64,000 bases of DNA from Owenia fusiformis (taxonomy: Eukaryota > Annelida > Polychaeta > Sabellida > Oweniidae). The position numbers were made by a program, and so were the translations under genes. The stretch's first letter is position 1. Every line of letters starts with the position of its first letter. Of the stretch, positions 32,048-44,148 are shown one piece after another. The DNA lies in contig CAIIXF020000008.1 of the NCBI GenBank assembly GCA_903813345.2, forward strand, positions 25,282,822 through 25,346,821, in the 5' to 3' direction. The notes under the pieces were generated by a model, which saw nothing but the letters and a program-made list of their open reading frames with translations, did not search any database and was not told the origin of the DNA.

Positions 32048-35020
32048 ATGGATCAGCCAGTCGACACTGAGACAAGATTCTCTATTGAAAACAATCACTT
32101 GAGTGCAAGACTTGCTTCATTAAGAAATGAACAAAAGATATGTGATATCACATTTCGTTTGCAAGATGGTAATGAAATAAAGGCCCATAGGTCAATTGTT
32201 GCTGCATTCAGTAATTATGTGATGAGCATGTGCTCGCAGAATACAAATCAATTAATCGTTGGTTTGGTTGTGAACTTACCACAAGCTTCTAGAGAAGATT
32301 TAGAACGAATCTTGGATTTTATATATGGTGTTCCACTACTGTTAAACTGGAATGAGCTGCAAACACTGAGAACTTTATCTAAAGAACTTATGATTCCTGA
32401 CCTCGATGCAGCCATAAGTAAGGCATTTCATGGTCATGTTGAAGACACTAAATTCATGCATGATGGATACCCATCAGGACAATATACAGATAGCTGCAAG
32501 TCAGAGCATGGTGTAAAGCAGGAGCCCCCTGATGAAGACTCATATGGCCTGCCTGACTCTGGATCTTCTCAGGACAATATGCATGATGGATCAACATCAT
32601 ATATTGCACATGATGCTTCAGATAATATCAAACTAAACAATGATGACAAGTCTAAGAAAGGTGACACGGTTGAGGAATATGCTGGTTATAATGAAAGCCT
32701 TGAAGGTGATGGTGACGATGATAATGATGCTCCTATTGACATTGAAAAAATTGGTAGGGATACTTAAGAAACATATTTTAGCATATGAACATATTGATTT
32801 TTCGTCTTTTTGGCATTTTTCGATAAAACTGATATAATTACAAAATGTACAAGATATCAATTCTCATACTACCCCAAAAGAATGTGTTGTTTACGTACTG
32901 ATGTTGTCTTCTTAATTGTAGCTTCTTCAGATGGCAAGGGCTGTACTGTGTGTGGCTACTATTATGCTGGCATGCATTACGGGGCACAGGTGTGTGTACC
33001 TTGCGAACGATTCTTCAAGCGTCATGCTCAAAATTCTAAGACTAAAATAGTCAAGTGTATGTTTGACCAGAATTGTGAAATTGATTTGAAAAATCGTAGC
33101 AAATGTCAGTGGTGTAGAATGAAGAAATGCAGAACAGTGGGCATGAAAATGCAAGGTAATATTTTTATTTTCTTGGATGTCAAAATTGTCAATGTTGTAA
33201 CAGTAGGTCTGAAAAAATTGAAATTGTTTTAACTCCAAGAAATTTTCTTTGTAATTATCTTTTATAAAACGTCTTTATATAGAATGATAATAAAATAAAG
33301 TAATCATAATAAAGATTGTGTTTTTCATAGATTCTAACACCTCAACAGTTTCTCAAACTAATTCAGCACATGAGGCAGAGTCGGTTAGAGGGTCACGCAA
33401 CAGGAAGGAACCAGCAAGATTCACCAGTCCATTATATCCTAAGCTGATAAGGCAAACTTCCGGTAAGATATCTTGGTCATTTGGAGGGGGCAAAATAAAA
33501 GTGTTTTGAAAAACAACACACGGTATATTGATGGAGGATTTGCTTCAAACATATAGCAAAGTGAGAATTAATTACTTCAATTTCTCATTACTCAAATTCC
33601 CATTTCAGAAAAGCATGTTTCAAGTAAGTTTTTGGAACAACCTGTAGTGGTTTCATCTGTAGGAATCACCATCACTTCCATTACACTAGAATTCTTACTG
33701 TGATTTTTGGTATTCTGACAATTTGTTTCATAATTCATTTCAGGATTGAGTCCAAAAAAGAAACAGAATATGGAGAAACCTGTTTCAGCAAGTATGAGCT
33801 CCATTGTGGATGAAACAACAAAAACTGTGAACAGTGAAGAGGAAGAAAGTGATAATGAAACAAATCCTGAATGGAGTGATATGAAAACAGATGACTTTCA
33901 GTTTGTTACAACCTCTAAGCCAAGAAACTTAATGATGTGCTACTTCTGTAAACAGCACATTGAGGCTGAGCGCATGGTGGAACATGAGAAACTTTGCAGA
34001 AAGAATATGCCATTTAAATGTTGTGTTTGTGAAGAAAAGTTTGATACTTATATAGCATGGAAGGAGCACTTGGAAGCTCATCCTGATACTATTTTTTGTG
34101 ATATTTGCTACAATGAAACATTTTCATCACAAACTGATCTTCTACCTCATAAACGGGAACATTATTTAATGGATAGCATGAGGCATTATCATGCTGGAGA
34201 GCTGTATGGTGTCTTAATGAAATCCTGTGATGGTGCAATGCTGTTACAGTGTGTATTATGTGATTCCCCTCAAATGCTCTACACAAGCTCCATCTTTTTA
34301 TCTCAGCACATCAGAAAGGAACACAGAGGACTACCCTTTAAATGTAGTCTCTGTGGAAAAGTATACAGCGGGTCACATGGTCTGAGGCGCCATCTAGAGG
34401 CCCACACTGGTATCAGGCCTAGATTCTTATGCTCAGAATGTGGGAAAGTGTACGCCCAACAGAAGCAGCTTAAAGCCCATTCTGTTACCCATGTACTGGG
34501 GAAACCTTTCTATTGCAAACTATGTAATACAGGCTTCGATAAAGAGGGAGAAATGAGAATCCATTCAAAGACAGCCCATACTGATAAGATGGATCACATA
34601 TGTTCTCAGTGTGGTAAAGGCTTTATATCTAGACATCTAATGAAACGACATATTGAAACAACTCATACACAAAAACACATATGTTCATTCTGTGGGAAAA
34701 AGTTTGGTCGTAAAACAAACCTGAAAACTCATGAAAGGATTCATACGTCAGAAAAGCCATATAAGTGTTCCCTATGTAATGCTGCATTTGCCCAACTGGC
34801 TAGCATCCAGTGGCACTACAAAAAGAATCATCCCGCCTGTAGTGGACCATCTAAGTCTGAATTCACAAAGGTTGATGAGACCACAGAGCAAAATAATGTG
34901 ATTAATGAATTAGATAATGAAACACAAACTACCCCATCCATGGAGATTCCACCTAGTTTTGGTCAACTGTATCCTCAGCCTATGTACTTCAATCCATATG
35001 TTGGAGGTATGAACAATTGA
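32048..35020 (+). CDS. BTB domain - nuclear-receptor DNA-binding domain - C2H2 zinc-finger transcription factor
   Basis: Predicted nuclear DNA-binding protein. Coding exons: 32048-32753, 32922-33155, 33331-33462, an optional 15-base exon 33609-33623, and 33744-35020. Every junction is phase 1 with GT/AG ends, giving 787 residues (782 without the small exon). The first coding exon follows a clear acceptor at about 32032, so an untranslated upstream exon is expected. Domains: BTB at about 20-125 (KICDITFRLQDGNEIKAHRS); an acidic Ser/Asp-rich linker; a complete eight-cysteine nuclear-receptor DBD at about 240-310 (CTVCGYYYAGMHYGAQVCVP, ERFFKR, then C-x5-C-x9-C-x2-C ending CQWCRMKKC and VGMK); then about ten C2H2 or C2H2-like fingers, the best being KCSLCGKVYSGSHGLRRHLE. 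No ligand-binding domain. I know no described family with this order. Frame continuity argues against two adjacent genes, but transcripts would settle it. Confidence 0.85.
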
Positions 35021-37529
35021 CCAATTCATACATAGGGGTTATGAGCAATTAATGGAATCAAGTAAATTTGGATAGGTTAGTGGCTGCTTTACTTGGACTG
35101 GTACATTTAATGTTTTCATGAAAAGACCACCGCAAACAATTTCAAAAAGTGATATCTTTAATCCTGGGTATTTTCATAGAATTTGAATAATCTGATAAAT
35201 AATCAACCTAGCAATAAAGGTGCATTAGCTATTGCCTGATAATGTAAAAAATGGATAAACAGTGTTCCTTATTTTGGCGGTTGGCATCTGTAACAAATGG
35301 TGATAACATTTTGCATGTTAATGCCTTGTTTGTTTGATACTCTTTTGTTGATTCGCAGAAGTCAGTTTCCAGTTTGTGTATATACAATTCCTAAATTATA
35401 ATTCTATTGATCTGACCTTAGTTGGAATATTCTTATCTTAAACATTTTGATGTTAGTTTTATAAAAGTTACACAAGAAATATCACTAGATATAATTGTAG
35501 TTTAAATAATTTCATGAAGATTTTGTATTTTTTGTCACTAATTCTTGATGGTGACGTACCATTTTTTAGTGCATTTGGCTTACTGAAGATTGGGTTAACT
35601 TGGCGCTAATTAATTTGGCAATTTTGCCATTTTTGGCATATTGGCAGCTATTTGATTTGGCGAACACTTGGGCTTGGACATTGCTCTGATGCCACAACTT
35701 CCATATACACTGGAACAAAATACATAGTGTTACACATATTCAATCAATTCAACTACTATTTTTTGTAATTTATTGTTCAACCAAAGCCCCTGGGCCAATT
35801 TAGAAGTGATATGTTCTGGTTATCACCCTTATCCTTTTTAGATTTTGTAAAAAGTAACCAGAAGTGACTTAAATACACAAGACGAAATTCACGGTGATCC
35901 TTGCGGGTGTCAAATTAACCCAATCTAGAGTATGTGTAACTGTTGATGTTACACTTTTGTAACAATATTTTAATGAGTAATCTCCAGATTGACTTGATGT
36001 CCATTAATGACTTTTTATATGAATCTAGTCTTGCACGAAGCATTATTTAATCAGCATATTAAACTTCACACACTAAGTTCCATACCTTATACAGTATATA
36101 CACTAAAAATGGAATCTAGCCTGGATAGAGTGCCATAAAGACAGTGTCAAAGAACATAAAAAGTGATATTTGTGAAAATACACATGATCTTCATTCTTTA
36201 AACTGTGTAAATTGTGTGTGGGCTTCACTCAAAAAATATATCAATTTCATTATTATGTCACATTGATAAATAATAGTGCAAACAAAGGTGTGCATATAAA
36301 TCCTAAGTCTAGAAATGATATAATGATATTTTGTATGATCATGCAAGCTGTACATATTATATTAATATATTATTGTGCTGTACATGATTAATTGTACATA
36401 CAGTGCTGTAATTTAGAGATGGTGTTCAATTATCAACAGTTGTAGATTAATTTTCTTATATGGTTCGACCCACTCCCCTCCTCTCATCTAATGAAATTTT
36501 AAAATGTTGATTTGTCTTTCACTAGAATGCTAAAAAATCAACACTATTTGCTAACGAAACCATAATTTACCCCGTCTTAACTAGCTTCACTATTCCACAA
36601 CTGTTGGACACCATCCCTTACCAGAAAAAATTAGGCAGTCATATACTTTACTAGTCTTATCTGCATCATGATAATTCATGACATCTCATTTCTTCTCAGC
36701 CCTGTTTCAGGTGAAACAGAAAGATGCTATGAGTATCAGAATGTGGTATCTGTAGGAACATCCTATATATGGCGGCATAGGTTTTTACCAAATACCAATA
36801 TGGCCAAAGGAAGACATTGATTGTACAACTATTGTTCAGCCAGTCTGGTGCTACAGCATGGCTACAGGTTGTCAATTGTAACACATGTCTCACAATGTAA
36901 TCACTAAAACAACAGGCTTAGTTTATGTTATTCCTCCCAGAGGAATTCTCTGTTATGGTGCTAGTATGTTGTATTCCTTATGTTAAAATATAATACAATA
37001 ACAACAGACAGTTTGTGCAGTGTTATATATATATGGTAATCCTGGTTTCAGAGCTGACATAATAACTGACTGCTGTGGAGGTATAGTTATTATGTAACTT
37101 TCAGTTGATTATGGGTAGGTACTTTGCAAGTCTTGGCTACAGACACGGCAGAAGCGCCTCAAAATGTTAAGAAATGCCTGAGGTTCAATTAAATGTAAGC
37201 CAAAAATAGTGGGAATAGAATGTATTCTTATTTTAGTTGATGTTAGACTTGTCAAAAAAAGTCAAAAGAAGGTTAAATCTGATTTTTCATGAACTTGAAA
37301 GTCCATGGATTTATTGACCATCCCTAGAAAAATATTAAATGTATTTTGGCCCATTTTTGAGCTTGGCTATAGTTTAGACCCTTCTAGGGTATGCATATAA
37401 ACATTTGCAACATTTTGGGGCATATATAGCTGTTTGCACCATTTATGGTAAACAGCATTAAATGTTGAATTTAAAATACTATAATATGGTTTGATTATCA
37501 TGTCATGTTGGTTTTCAGTTGACTCTTCG
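35021..37529. other. 3' flank of the BTB gene and convergent 3' flank of the membrane-protein gene
   Basis: AT-rich, with several AATAAA signals (first useful one near 35213). The two genes converge here, so this stretch should hold both 3' untranslated regions. No additional coding frame is supported. Confidence 0.5.
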
Positions 37530-39308
37530 CTATGACCTGTTGCTGTAGGAATAACTGTTGCAACCATAGCAACATGTGAACAACCAATGGCAAAATGAGA
37601 CAATAATCACAAACACAAATGAAAACAGTTGAAAGTTGACCAAAAATGCTATGAAAAAATATAACATTGTTAGACCAACTTCATTAACTGTTGTATATGG
37701 CTGGAAGATAATCCCAAATGTAACAACAAGTCCTATCCATATTATTATTAAAACAATTGAAAATGGGTCGTCGGAAGCATGGAATATTTTCTGGGTGAGA
37801 CTAGCATCTCTGATGTTCTGTAATCTAGAATCAGTTGCTACTGTGTTTTTAACAATAAATGAGACACTTTCTTTGGTAATGTCTGCATATTCCTCTTCCA
37901 GGTTGTCTCGAAACTCTGTATTATTTGCCACATGTCTAGCAATGTATATCATAGCCTCGTTCACCCAGAAACTGTTGATGAAAACAAATAAGAATATGCT
38001 CAATACAGGAAGTACAACTGTAATCAAGATCATGAACCAGACATCCCAGGTGGCTCGGAAATCTTCATCAATGTAATTCACTTGATGAATCTGTAGAGAT
38101 AGCATAATCATCATCATGGTGAAGAATATTGTGTTGCCAACAAGAGTCCAGTATAAACGAGGAAATATCCCACCCAGCCAAGTAATCCTTCCTTCATTTT
38201 CCTTTGTCATTGGAATTGTCAATCGGAGATCATCCAGGAGTTTATAGGCAAGGACCATGCGGACAATGTATGTAAATAGGAGATCAAAGATATCAAATGA
38301 TAGCAATATTATTCCTATGTAATCCATGGCAGATTCTGGCTCGTACGATTTCTGAGCAACTATCCCAAATATATTACATACAATCATTGGATACAACAGG
38401 ACTTCATGGAGAATATTCTGGTACAATCCCAGACGATTTTGCAAACTTCCAATTTTCCCTTGAAGAAAAGTGAGCTTTGATGAAAAGAAGATGGTAGCTT
38501 GAAGCACAGTCTCTATGATTCCTAAAACAAAGCAGGTTACTTTGTAGTGCAACCAGAGAGGTTCGATAATTAAATCGACCAATGATGCAATCAAGTTTAT
38601 CACAAATATAGATTGGTCTTTGATATTAAATATCAAATCTGTTTTATCCCCAAATGGTTTTTGTAAATGTATTGCTGCAACAGCTAATCCACTTTTCACA
38701 GTTGTTTTATTTTCTTTGTTATTTCCTCTGATGTTATCAGGAACTTTATATCCAGAGGCTCTCACACCATAATCCTCCACTAGTGCACTGGTGTCATTTG
38801 TGTTGACTATTTCACTGTTGTTTAGTCTTACATTGTGATTGGTTAGAGTTGTCTGTTTGGAAGTGGCTGGTCTTGCTTGTTGTGTTGGATGCACAACAGC
38901 AGTTGGTTTAGCACTAGGTTGTGCAATTGTAGGTTGTGCCACAGTAGTTACGGGTTGTACCCCACCATTTGAGGGTTGTACAGAATTATATGATGGTTGT
39001 ATATTAGTATCCTGATTTGATGTGGTTGTTTGAACACTAAGAACAGGTTTAATTTCCACCTGGTGTGGATGCACTGTGCTGGTGCTTGACCTAGATGTTC
39101 CCCTGGACTGCGACCTTGCATTATTTCCTGATACATCAACAGGAGTCATCACCCTTGGAGGTGGGTCTGCTTTCTTTATATTTATGGACTTAACTTTCAT
39201 GTTAGTTTTCCCTGCAGCAGCAAGTTGTTTCTGGACAAGCTCCTGTATGTTGACATCATCCAGGTTGGCCCCCTTCACTGTTATCTTTATAGGCTTTCCT
39301 TGAGACAT
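37530..39308 (-). CDS. Orphan multi-pass membrane protein with a disordered N-terminus
   Basis: One uninterrupted coding exon of 592 residues. Residues 1-45 form a small charged module (KPIKITVKGANLDDVNIQEL, VQKQLAAAGK). About 50-210 is a low-complexity Ser/Thr/Gln/Pro segment with repeated VQPS/IQPS words. From about 230 to the end there are eight or nine strongly hydrophobic helices, for example DIFDLLFTYIVRMVLAYKLL, WDVWFMILITVVLPVLSIFL and IVLIIIWIGLVVTFGIIFQP. A conserved-looking loop contains WVNEAMIYIARHVANNTEFR. No signal peptide, so the N-terminus is probably cytosolic. I do not recognise the family and assign no transport function. The ATG lies 24 bases after a consensus acceptor (39333), and a donor at 40647 suggests an untranslated first exon near 40648-40700. 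Confidence 0.85.
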   Translation of the reverse strand: MSQGKPIKITVKGANLDDVNIQELVQKQLAAAGKTNMKVKSINIKKADPPPRVMTPVDVSGNNARSQSRGTSRSSTSTVHPHQVEIKPVLSVQTTTSNQDTNIQPSYNSVQPSNGGVQPVTTVAQPTIAQPSAKPTAVVHPTQQARPATSKQTTLTNHNVRLNNSEIVNTNDTSALVEDYGVRASGYKVPDNIRGNNKENKTTVKSGLAVAAIHLQKPFGDKTDLIFNIKDQSIFVINLIASLVDLIIEPLWLHYKVTCFVLGIIETVLQATIFFSSKLTFLQGKIGSLQNRLGLYQNILHEVLLYPMIVCNIFGIVAQKSYEPESAMDYIGIILLSFDIFDLLFTYIVRMVLAYKLLDDLRLTIPMTKENEGRITWLGGIFPRLYWTLVGNTIFFTMMMIMLSLQIHQVNYIDEDFRATWDVWFMILITVVLPVLSIFLFVFINSFWVNEAMIYIARHVANNTEFRDNLEEEYADITKESVSFIVKNTVATDSRLQNIRDASLTQKIFHASDDPFSIVLIIIWIGLVVTFGIIFQPYTTVNEVGLTMLYFFIAFLVNFQLFSFVFVIIVSFCHWLFTCCYGCNSYSYSNRS

Positions 39309-39332
39309 GATGGTCGCTTTTATAATGGCATC

Positions 39333-42085
39333 CTGAAATAAGAAATAACAATGACTGACTTATTGGCATTTAGCACAACAAAACAACTTTTTAACCCTCA
39401 TTATTTATACATGCTTTTTGTTAAGACATTGAGACCACAAGTTGAATACAACATGCTTTATGTTACATTTAAAACATATTTATTCACAAAAATAAAACAT
39501 ATTTACAAGCATATTTTAAAAGCTGATTTTGATTTGAATTTGATTTGAAATGATATTATCACTCGTATTGTTCATATTGATCATATGAATGTAGTTTTTG
39601 GCAAATGTAGTTTTTTGGTTTTATCATGAAATGTTCAAAATGATTTGATAAAACATGTTTTGTTTTATTTGGTTCGATTTTTAAAATGTGTGAACTGTGG
39701 TTACGCCATCCTCTTAAAATATTCAATGGAATGGTCTCTATCTGCATTTGTGTATGTCTATGTGTCCTCAATTTAATTGTTATAAATAATTTACAAACTT
39801 ACTATGCCAAGACTTATTATTGAATATTTCTAATGAAAACTGGTGTATTCTTAGCCTATCCATAAATAGTACCTGTCATTAGTAGTTTAATATTTTATTT
39901 ATTGACTTAATGACATAATATCTCGACTGAAAGATGGACAGTCACCATGGTTAGAATTAATCAACAAGCATTCAAGTAAAACATTTACTGTCAGTGTGTG
40001 ACACCAAATCAATAGAATCCAGTGTACTTTACCAATGTATTGTACATTGAATATCAGTCTAACTTGACTATACATGATTCAGGATTCTATACTTCTAGTT
40101 AATTCCTATAGTGTGGATTCTAATTATTTATGTATAATAGATTGATCAATGTATCTACAAGGCCATAGAAAGTTTATTCAATGTTTTGTGTCCACCCAAA
40201 ATCAAAATGCACAAAACACACAGCATGCACTCTCTGTGGCTTAATATTGTGTCAGACTTTTTCAAAATTATACCATATTGAAAAAGTATAAATACATATT
40301 AGGCTACTACAGTGTAGTATCAAAAGACTAAATTAACTACTTCATAGAAAATATCCAAAGTTGTAAAATACAAATACTTTGGTCCTTGGTGAATTAAAGG
40401 AGATGATTCAAGGAAATTATTTTTTCAGTCAGATTTTGAATAAATAACAACAAAACGTTTTTTTATAAAATAGTAAATACTTGCTAATATTAAGGTTATA
40501 CCATAAAAAGGGAAGTCATTGAATTTATGACATGTAATGTTAAGAAAAATGCATATCATCCAAAGTGATATGCCATACTTACTATTTAATCTAAACGTTT
40601 TATTTAAGTTTTAGTCATATGTTTGATACAATATAATTTCAACTTACCTTGTATAATCACCTATAAACTGCACATATTTTAATTTTAAGCTCACATCCAC
40701 TCCATTTTATTTCATTAACTCTGTACTAGTTTCATTTTGTTTAAAGTTACTCATAGTCTGTATAGTGATCCTGGAGTTATGTTGTTCAAGAAATCTCTGC
40801 TTGTTTGTTCTTCTGCCTCTGGCTGAATCAACATTGTTTGCCTTTGCTGCTTGTCCAAATCTCCTCCAATAGTATGTTATAAGTACAGTCACTTGATTCA
40901 ATCATTCTCCTAAGAGTAAAATGTCAAAACTATTATGATGTTTATCAGCAAAATATAGATTATTGTTTGGCAGAATATTTGGGGAATTAGTTGAAAAGAT
41001 ATGGAGAACATGTACACTTACATTTCATGAAACCTCAGAGCCAGGTATTTTTAGATCACAGAAAATTATGGAAAATGTAAGTGTCTTGTGCAAGGGTTAA
41101 GTCTCTTGAAATTGAAAAGCCTTTAAAGGTTTTGTATGCAAGGTAAAACGATCAATAGAGATATTTTGGAGACTGAATGTGTCTCCAATACAATACACAA
41201 TACCCAAGGAATCGATCGATGTATGCTTGAGTCTGGCCTATAGATTACTCAATGCAATGGGGGTACTTGATTTAAAGGCCCTTTATACTTAATTTAGAAG
41301 AAAAAAGAAAAAATTGAATCATTGAAACATGTTACTCACACACTCACTCAAATATGACACAAAGTTTGATTTGCTTTAATATTGAACCAAGAAAAAAATA
41401 ACTTACGTAGAAAAAAAGCATTTGAAGTTCAGAGATCACGTAGACATGCATGCACATGTTAAACAAAGTGCATGTTTTTAATTACTGTTGATTTAAAAGA
41501 TGGCGACACTTCTATAAAAATGAATGTATCATGTAATACAAACATTTTTGCCGTCTTTCAATAACATTGATCAAAAATTGATATATAAAGCTTGACAGAT
41601 TGAAAATATTTTTTGATTATTTATCGTAAGCTTTGATGTGGTCCATTTGAGCTGTTGTTGGTGTCAAATGAAAGATAAGGTTCTTATCAATACATTGGCC
41701 TATCCCTGATAGCTGATATGCGATTTTTCCATAGTCAATAGGGGAGTTGCTGTATAGCTGAATAAAGCTTAATAAATAGATGCCAGTACTTGTTTTTTGT
41801 TTTGGTAGGGTCAGACTGCCATGGGCTTTTAAAGCTTGCAACAGTCACCAATTTCATGATTTATTAAAAGTGTTGATTGAATCTGTTAAAAATGGCATAT
41901 TATTATTATGGGATGACCCTGCAATGTTCATGTTCTGATTAATCATGAAAATGTTGGTTGTTGAACTAATAAACCAAGGTTTTGCCCACACTTTTTTAGA
42001 AAGGTTTAAAAAGGTCATGGGAAATGATTCGAATAACATTACTGTATACATAACTATCTGTGTATTATTATATACTATTCTAGAA
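39333..42085. other. Probable 5'-UTR intron and upstream region of the membrane-protein gene
   Basis: A minus-strand acceptor at 39333-39334 pairs plausibly with the donor GTAAGTTG at 40641-40647, giving a ~1.3-kb intron in the untranslated region. From about 40700 to 42085 I see no supported gene. The short open frames here have no recognisable content. Confidence 0.4.
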
Positions 42086-43115
42086 GTAACAGGACAACTC
42101 ATCCCTAAGACAACTCATCCCAAGACAAGTCATCCCTAAGACATCTCATCCCAAGACAACTCATCCCAAGACATCTCATCCCAAGACATCTCATCCCAAG
42201 ACAACTCATCCCAAGACATCTCATCCCAAGACATCTCATCCCAAGACAACTCATCCCCAAGACAACTCTTCCCAACTTGAAATAAAACATAATTTTATAC
42301 AATTAATTTTCATTTTGAAAGAATGAAAAATATTTAGAGATTTTAGCAGTTAGCACACTGGTCATGGAATATCTTTGTTTTTTATTAATACATTTTTTCA
42401 TGCTGTATTTTAAACTGACACATTTCATATTTTGTCATGCTGTATTTACTTAATATTTTGGTATTTTGTAGTTAGTTAGCCTAGTTTTAGTTAATTTTTG
42501 TTGACTGATTGGGATAAAGATAAACATGTTCAAATTAAATATATACTTTGATATTAAATCAAAGATCATCAAAGGTGTAGGATTAACTCAGTTAGAATGT
42601 ATTATCCAAGGTGCTATCAGAATAATTCTCTCAGATTAATTCAGTCTTTGTTTTAAAATATTTTGGCTTAATCCTAAATAAGATTGCCAATTTCAAACTT
42701 TGCGATTTATGATGATTAAATTTGGAAATAATGTCTATGACTTTTATGTTCAATCCTATATTCTCAAATATATTTAGAATAACCAAGAATTCATCAAAAT
42801 AGCGGCAGTACTAAAACATAACTTTCAAGTGCCATTTCAAAATGCTAAAAATCAGTATTAAAAATTGAGTGTGTAATCAAAATTCACTTTGTAATCATAA
42901 AAATGAAAAAGGGATATATATAATATAGAGGACAAAATAATTTATCAATTATACAAGTGGGATGAGTTGTCTTGGGATGAGATGTCTTGGGATGAGTCGT
43001 CTTGGGATGAGATGTCTTTGGATGAGTTGTCTTGGGGATGACTTGTCTTTGGATGAGTTGTCTTAGGGATGAGTTGTCTTGGGATGACTTGTCTTGGGAT
43101 GAGTTGTCTAGAAAC
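42086..43115. mobile_element. Element with terminal tandem arrays of CAAGACAACTCATCC and 11-bp target duplication
   Basis: CTATTCTAGAA flanks both sides (42075-42085 and 43116-43126). Termini are GTAACAGGACAACTCATCC and, reversed, GTTTCTAGACAACTCATCC. Each leads into about 10 tandem copies of a 15-17-bp unit based on CCCAAGACAACTCAT (42091-42276 and, inverted, 42957-43110), with the variants ACATCTCATCC and ACAAGTCATCC. The AT-rich 680-bp core is non-coding. Long array-like termini and a 9-11-bp duplication suggest a Mutator-like foldback element. This is inference, as no transposase is present. Confidence 0.85.
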
Positions 43116-43126
43116 CTATTCTAGAA

Positions 43127-43849
43127 ACGTTATTCAACTGTCAACACTGTAATACTTCATGACAATGTCCATATGTCCAAACATATAAACGCGTTTAAAA
43201 ATCACATTTGTCGGATTGAACATGTTGAATTGTTTGAATGGACATGAAGTAATAATTTCAAATGTGAGTGATGTATGATGATAACCTTTAACGTATTTTG
43301 TTGACATTAGACTATATAATAGTATAATATTGTGAAATAACGTAAATAACATACACTATGAATTTTGAAAAAACGAACGTGTTTTTAGATTTAATTAGAT
43401 TAACAATTATTGGTTTGTACGCTTATTTTCTGTTCTTACAGGCACTTCAAAATTTAGTGTTTGGCCAAAATTAGTGTATAGTTTTACACCAAATTAATAG
43501 TCGGTGTGTCCCCTTGGCCATATTAACACAAACGCTTCCATGGCGTATGTCATCATCGTCCTCTATTTAATTCCAACTAAATATCTATTCTAACACATCC
43601 AGGTCAGGGCTGTTTCTAGGATACCGAACTGAATTTCAATTTTGGTCAAACACTAAGTTATGAAATGCCTGTAACTTTTTCCCATTTGTGAATTGAACCA
43701 TAATACTTGGCAAATCAATGTAACTTTGAATAATCTTTAAAATGGATATGACACATATTATGGAGACATTGGTATATGTCTGCCTAGGGGAGGGGGTCTC
43801 ATACTTTCGGAACACCCTTTAGATTTACATGGCATCGCCCAAATGGTTA
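43127..43849. other. Intergenic, nothing recognised
   Basis: AT-rich DNA with no supported frame. A TCTCATACTTTCGG-containing patch near 43798 borders the next element. Confidence 0.4.
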
Positions 43850-44148
43850 TACAGGGTGATTCAGGAGAAACTTCAAAGATGTTGCCACTCACTGAATCAC
43901 GTGATCTAATTATGCGCAATAACGTATACATGATTGCTGTCGCAGTGTTGCGATAGCCAATCAGATTGCTTGTTCTTAATCGGGGAAATGGTAACTGCTT
44001 ATCGCAGGGGGTAAAAGAAAGAATATATTCTGGATTTTGAAGCCCTGTGATCGGAGGATGATGTAGAGGAAGATCTGTACAAAGTTTCACGAAGATTGGT
44101 CCAGTATTATTGAAAGGGCAACATCTTTGACTTCTGGGCCACCCTGTA
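43850..44148. mobile_element. Tc1/mariner-like MITE
   Basis: TA-CAGGGTG at the left and CACCCTG-TA at the right. The similarity extends inward to CTTCAAAGATGTTGCC and its complement GGCAACATCTTTGACTT. The interior contains the ~170-bp repeat also present at 25950-26120 (GCTTATCGCAGGGGGTAAAA). No transposase. Confidence 0.65.

Noticed and set aside
42105-42302. Open frame reading as repeated CLGMS/CLGMR units
   Set aside because: It is the translation of the terminal tandem array of the transposon; no protein-like composition outside the repeat.
42091-43110. Regular short repeats resembling a CRISPR array
   Set aside because: Units are 15-17 bp with no spacers, occur as inverted pairs at transposon ends, and the genome is animal.
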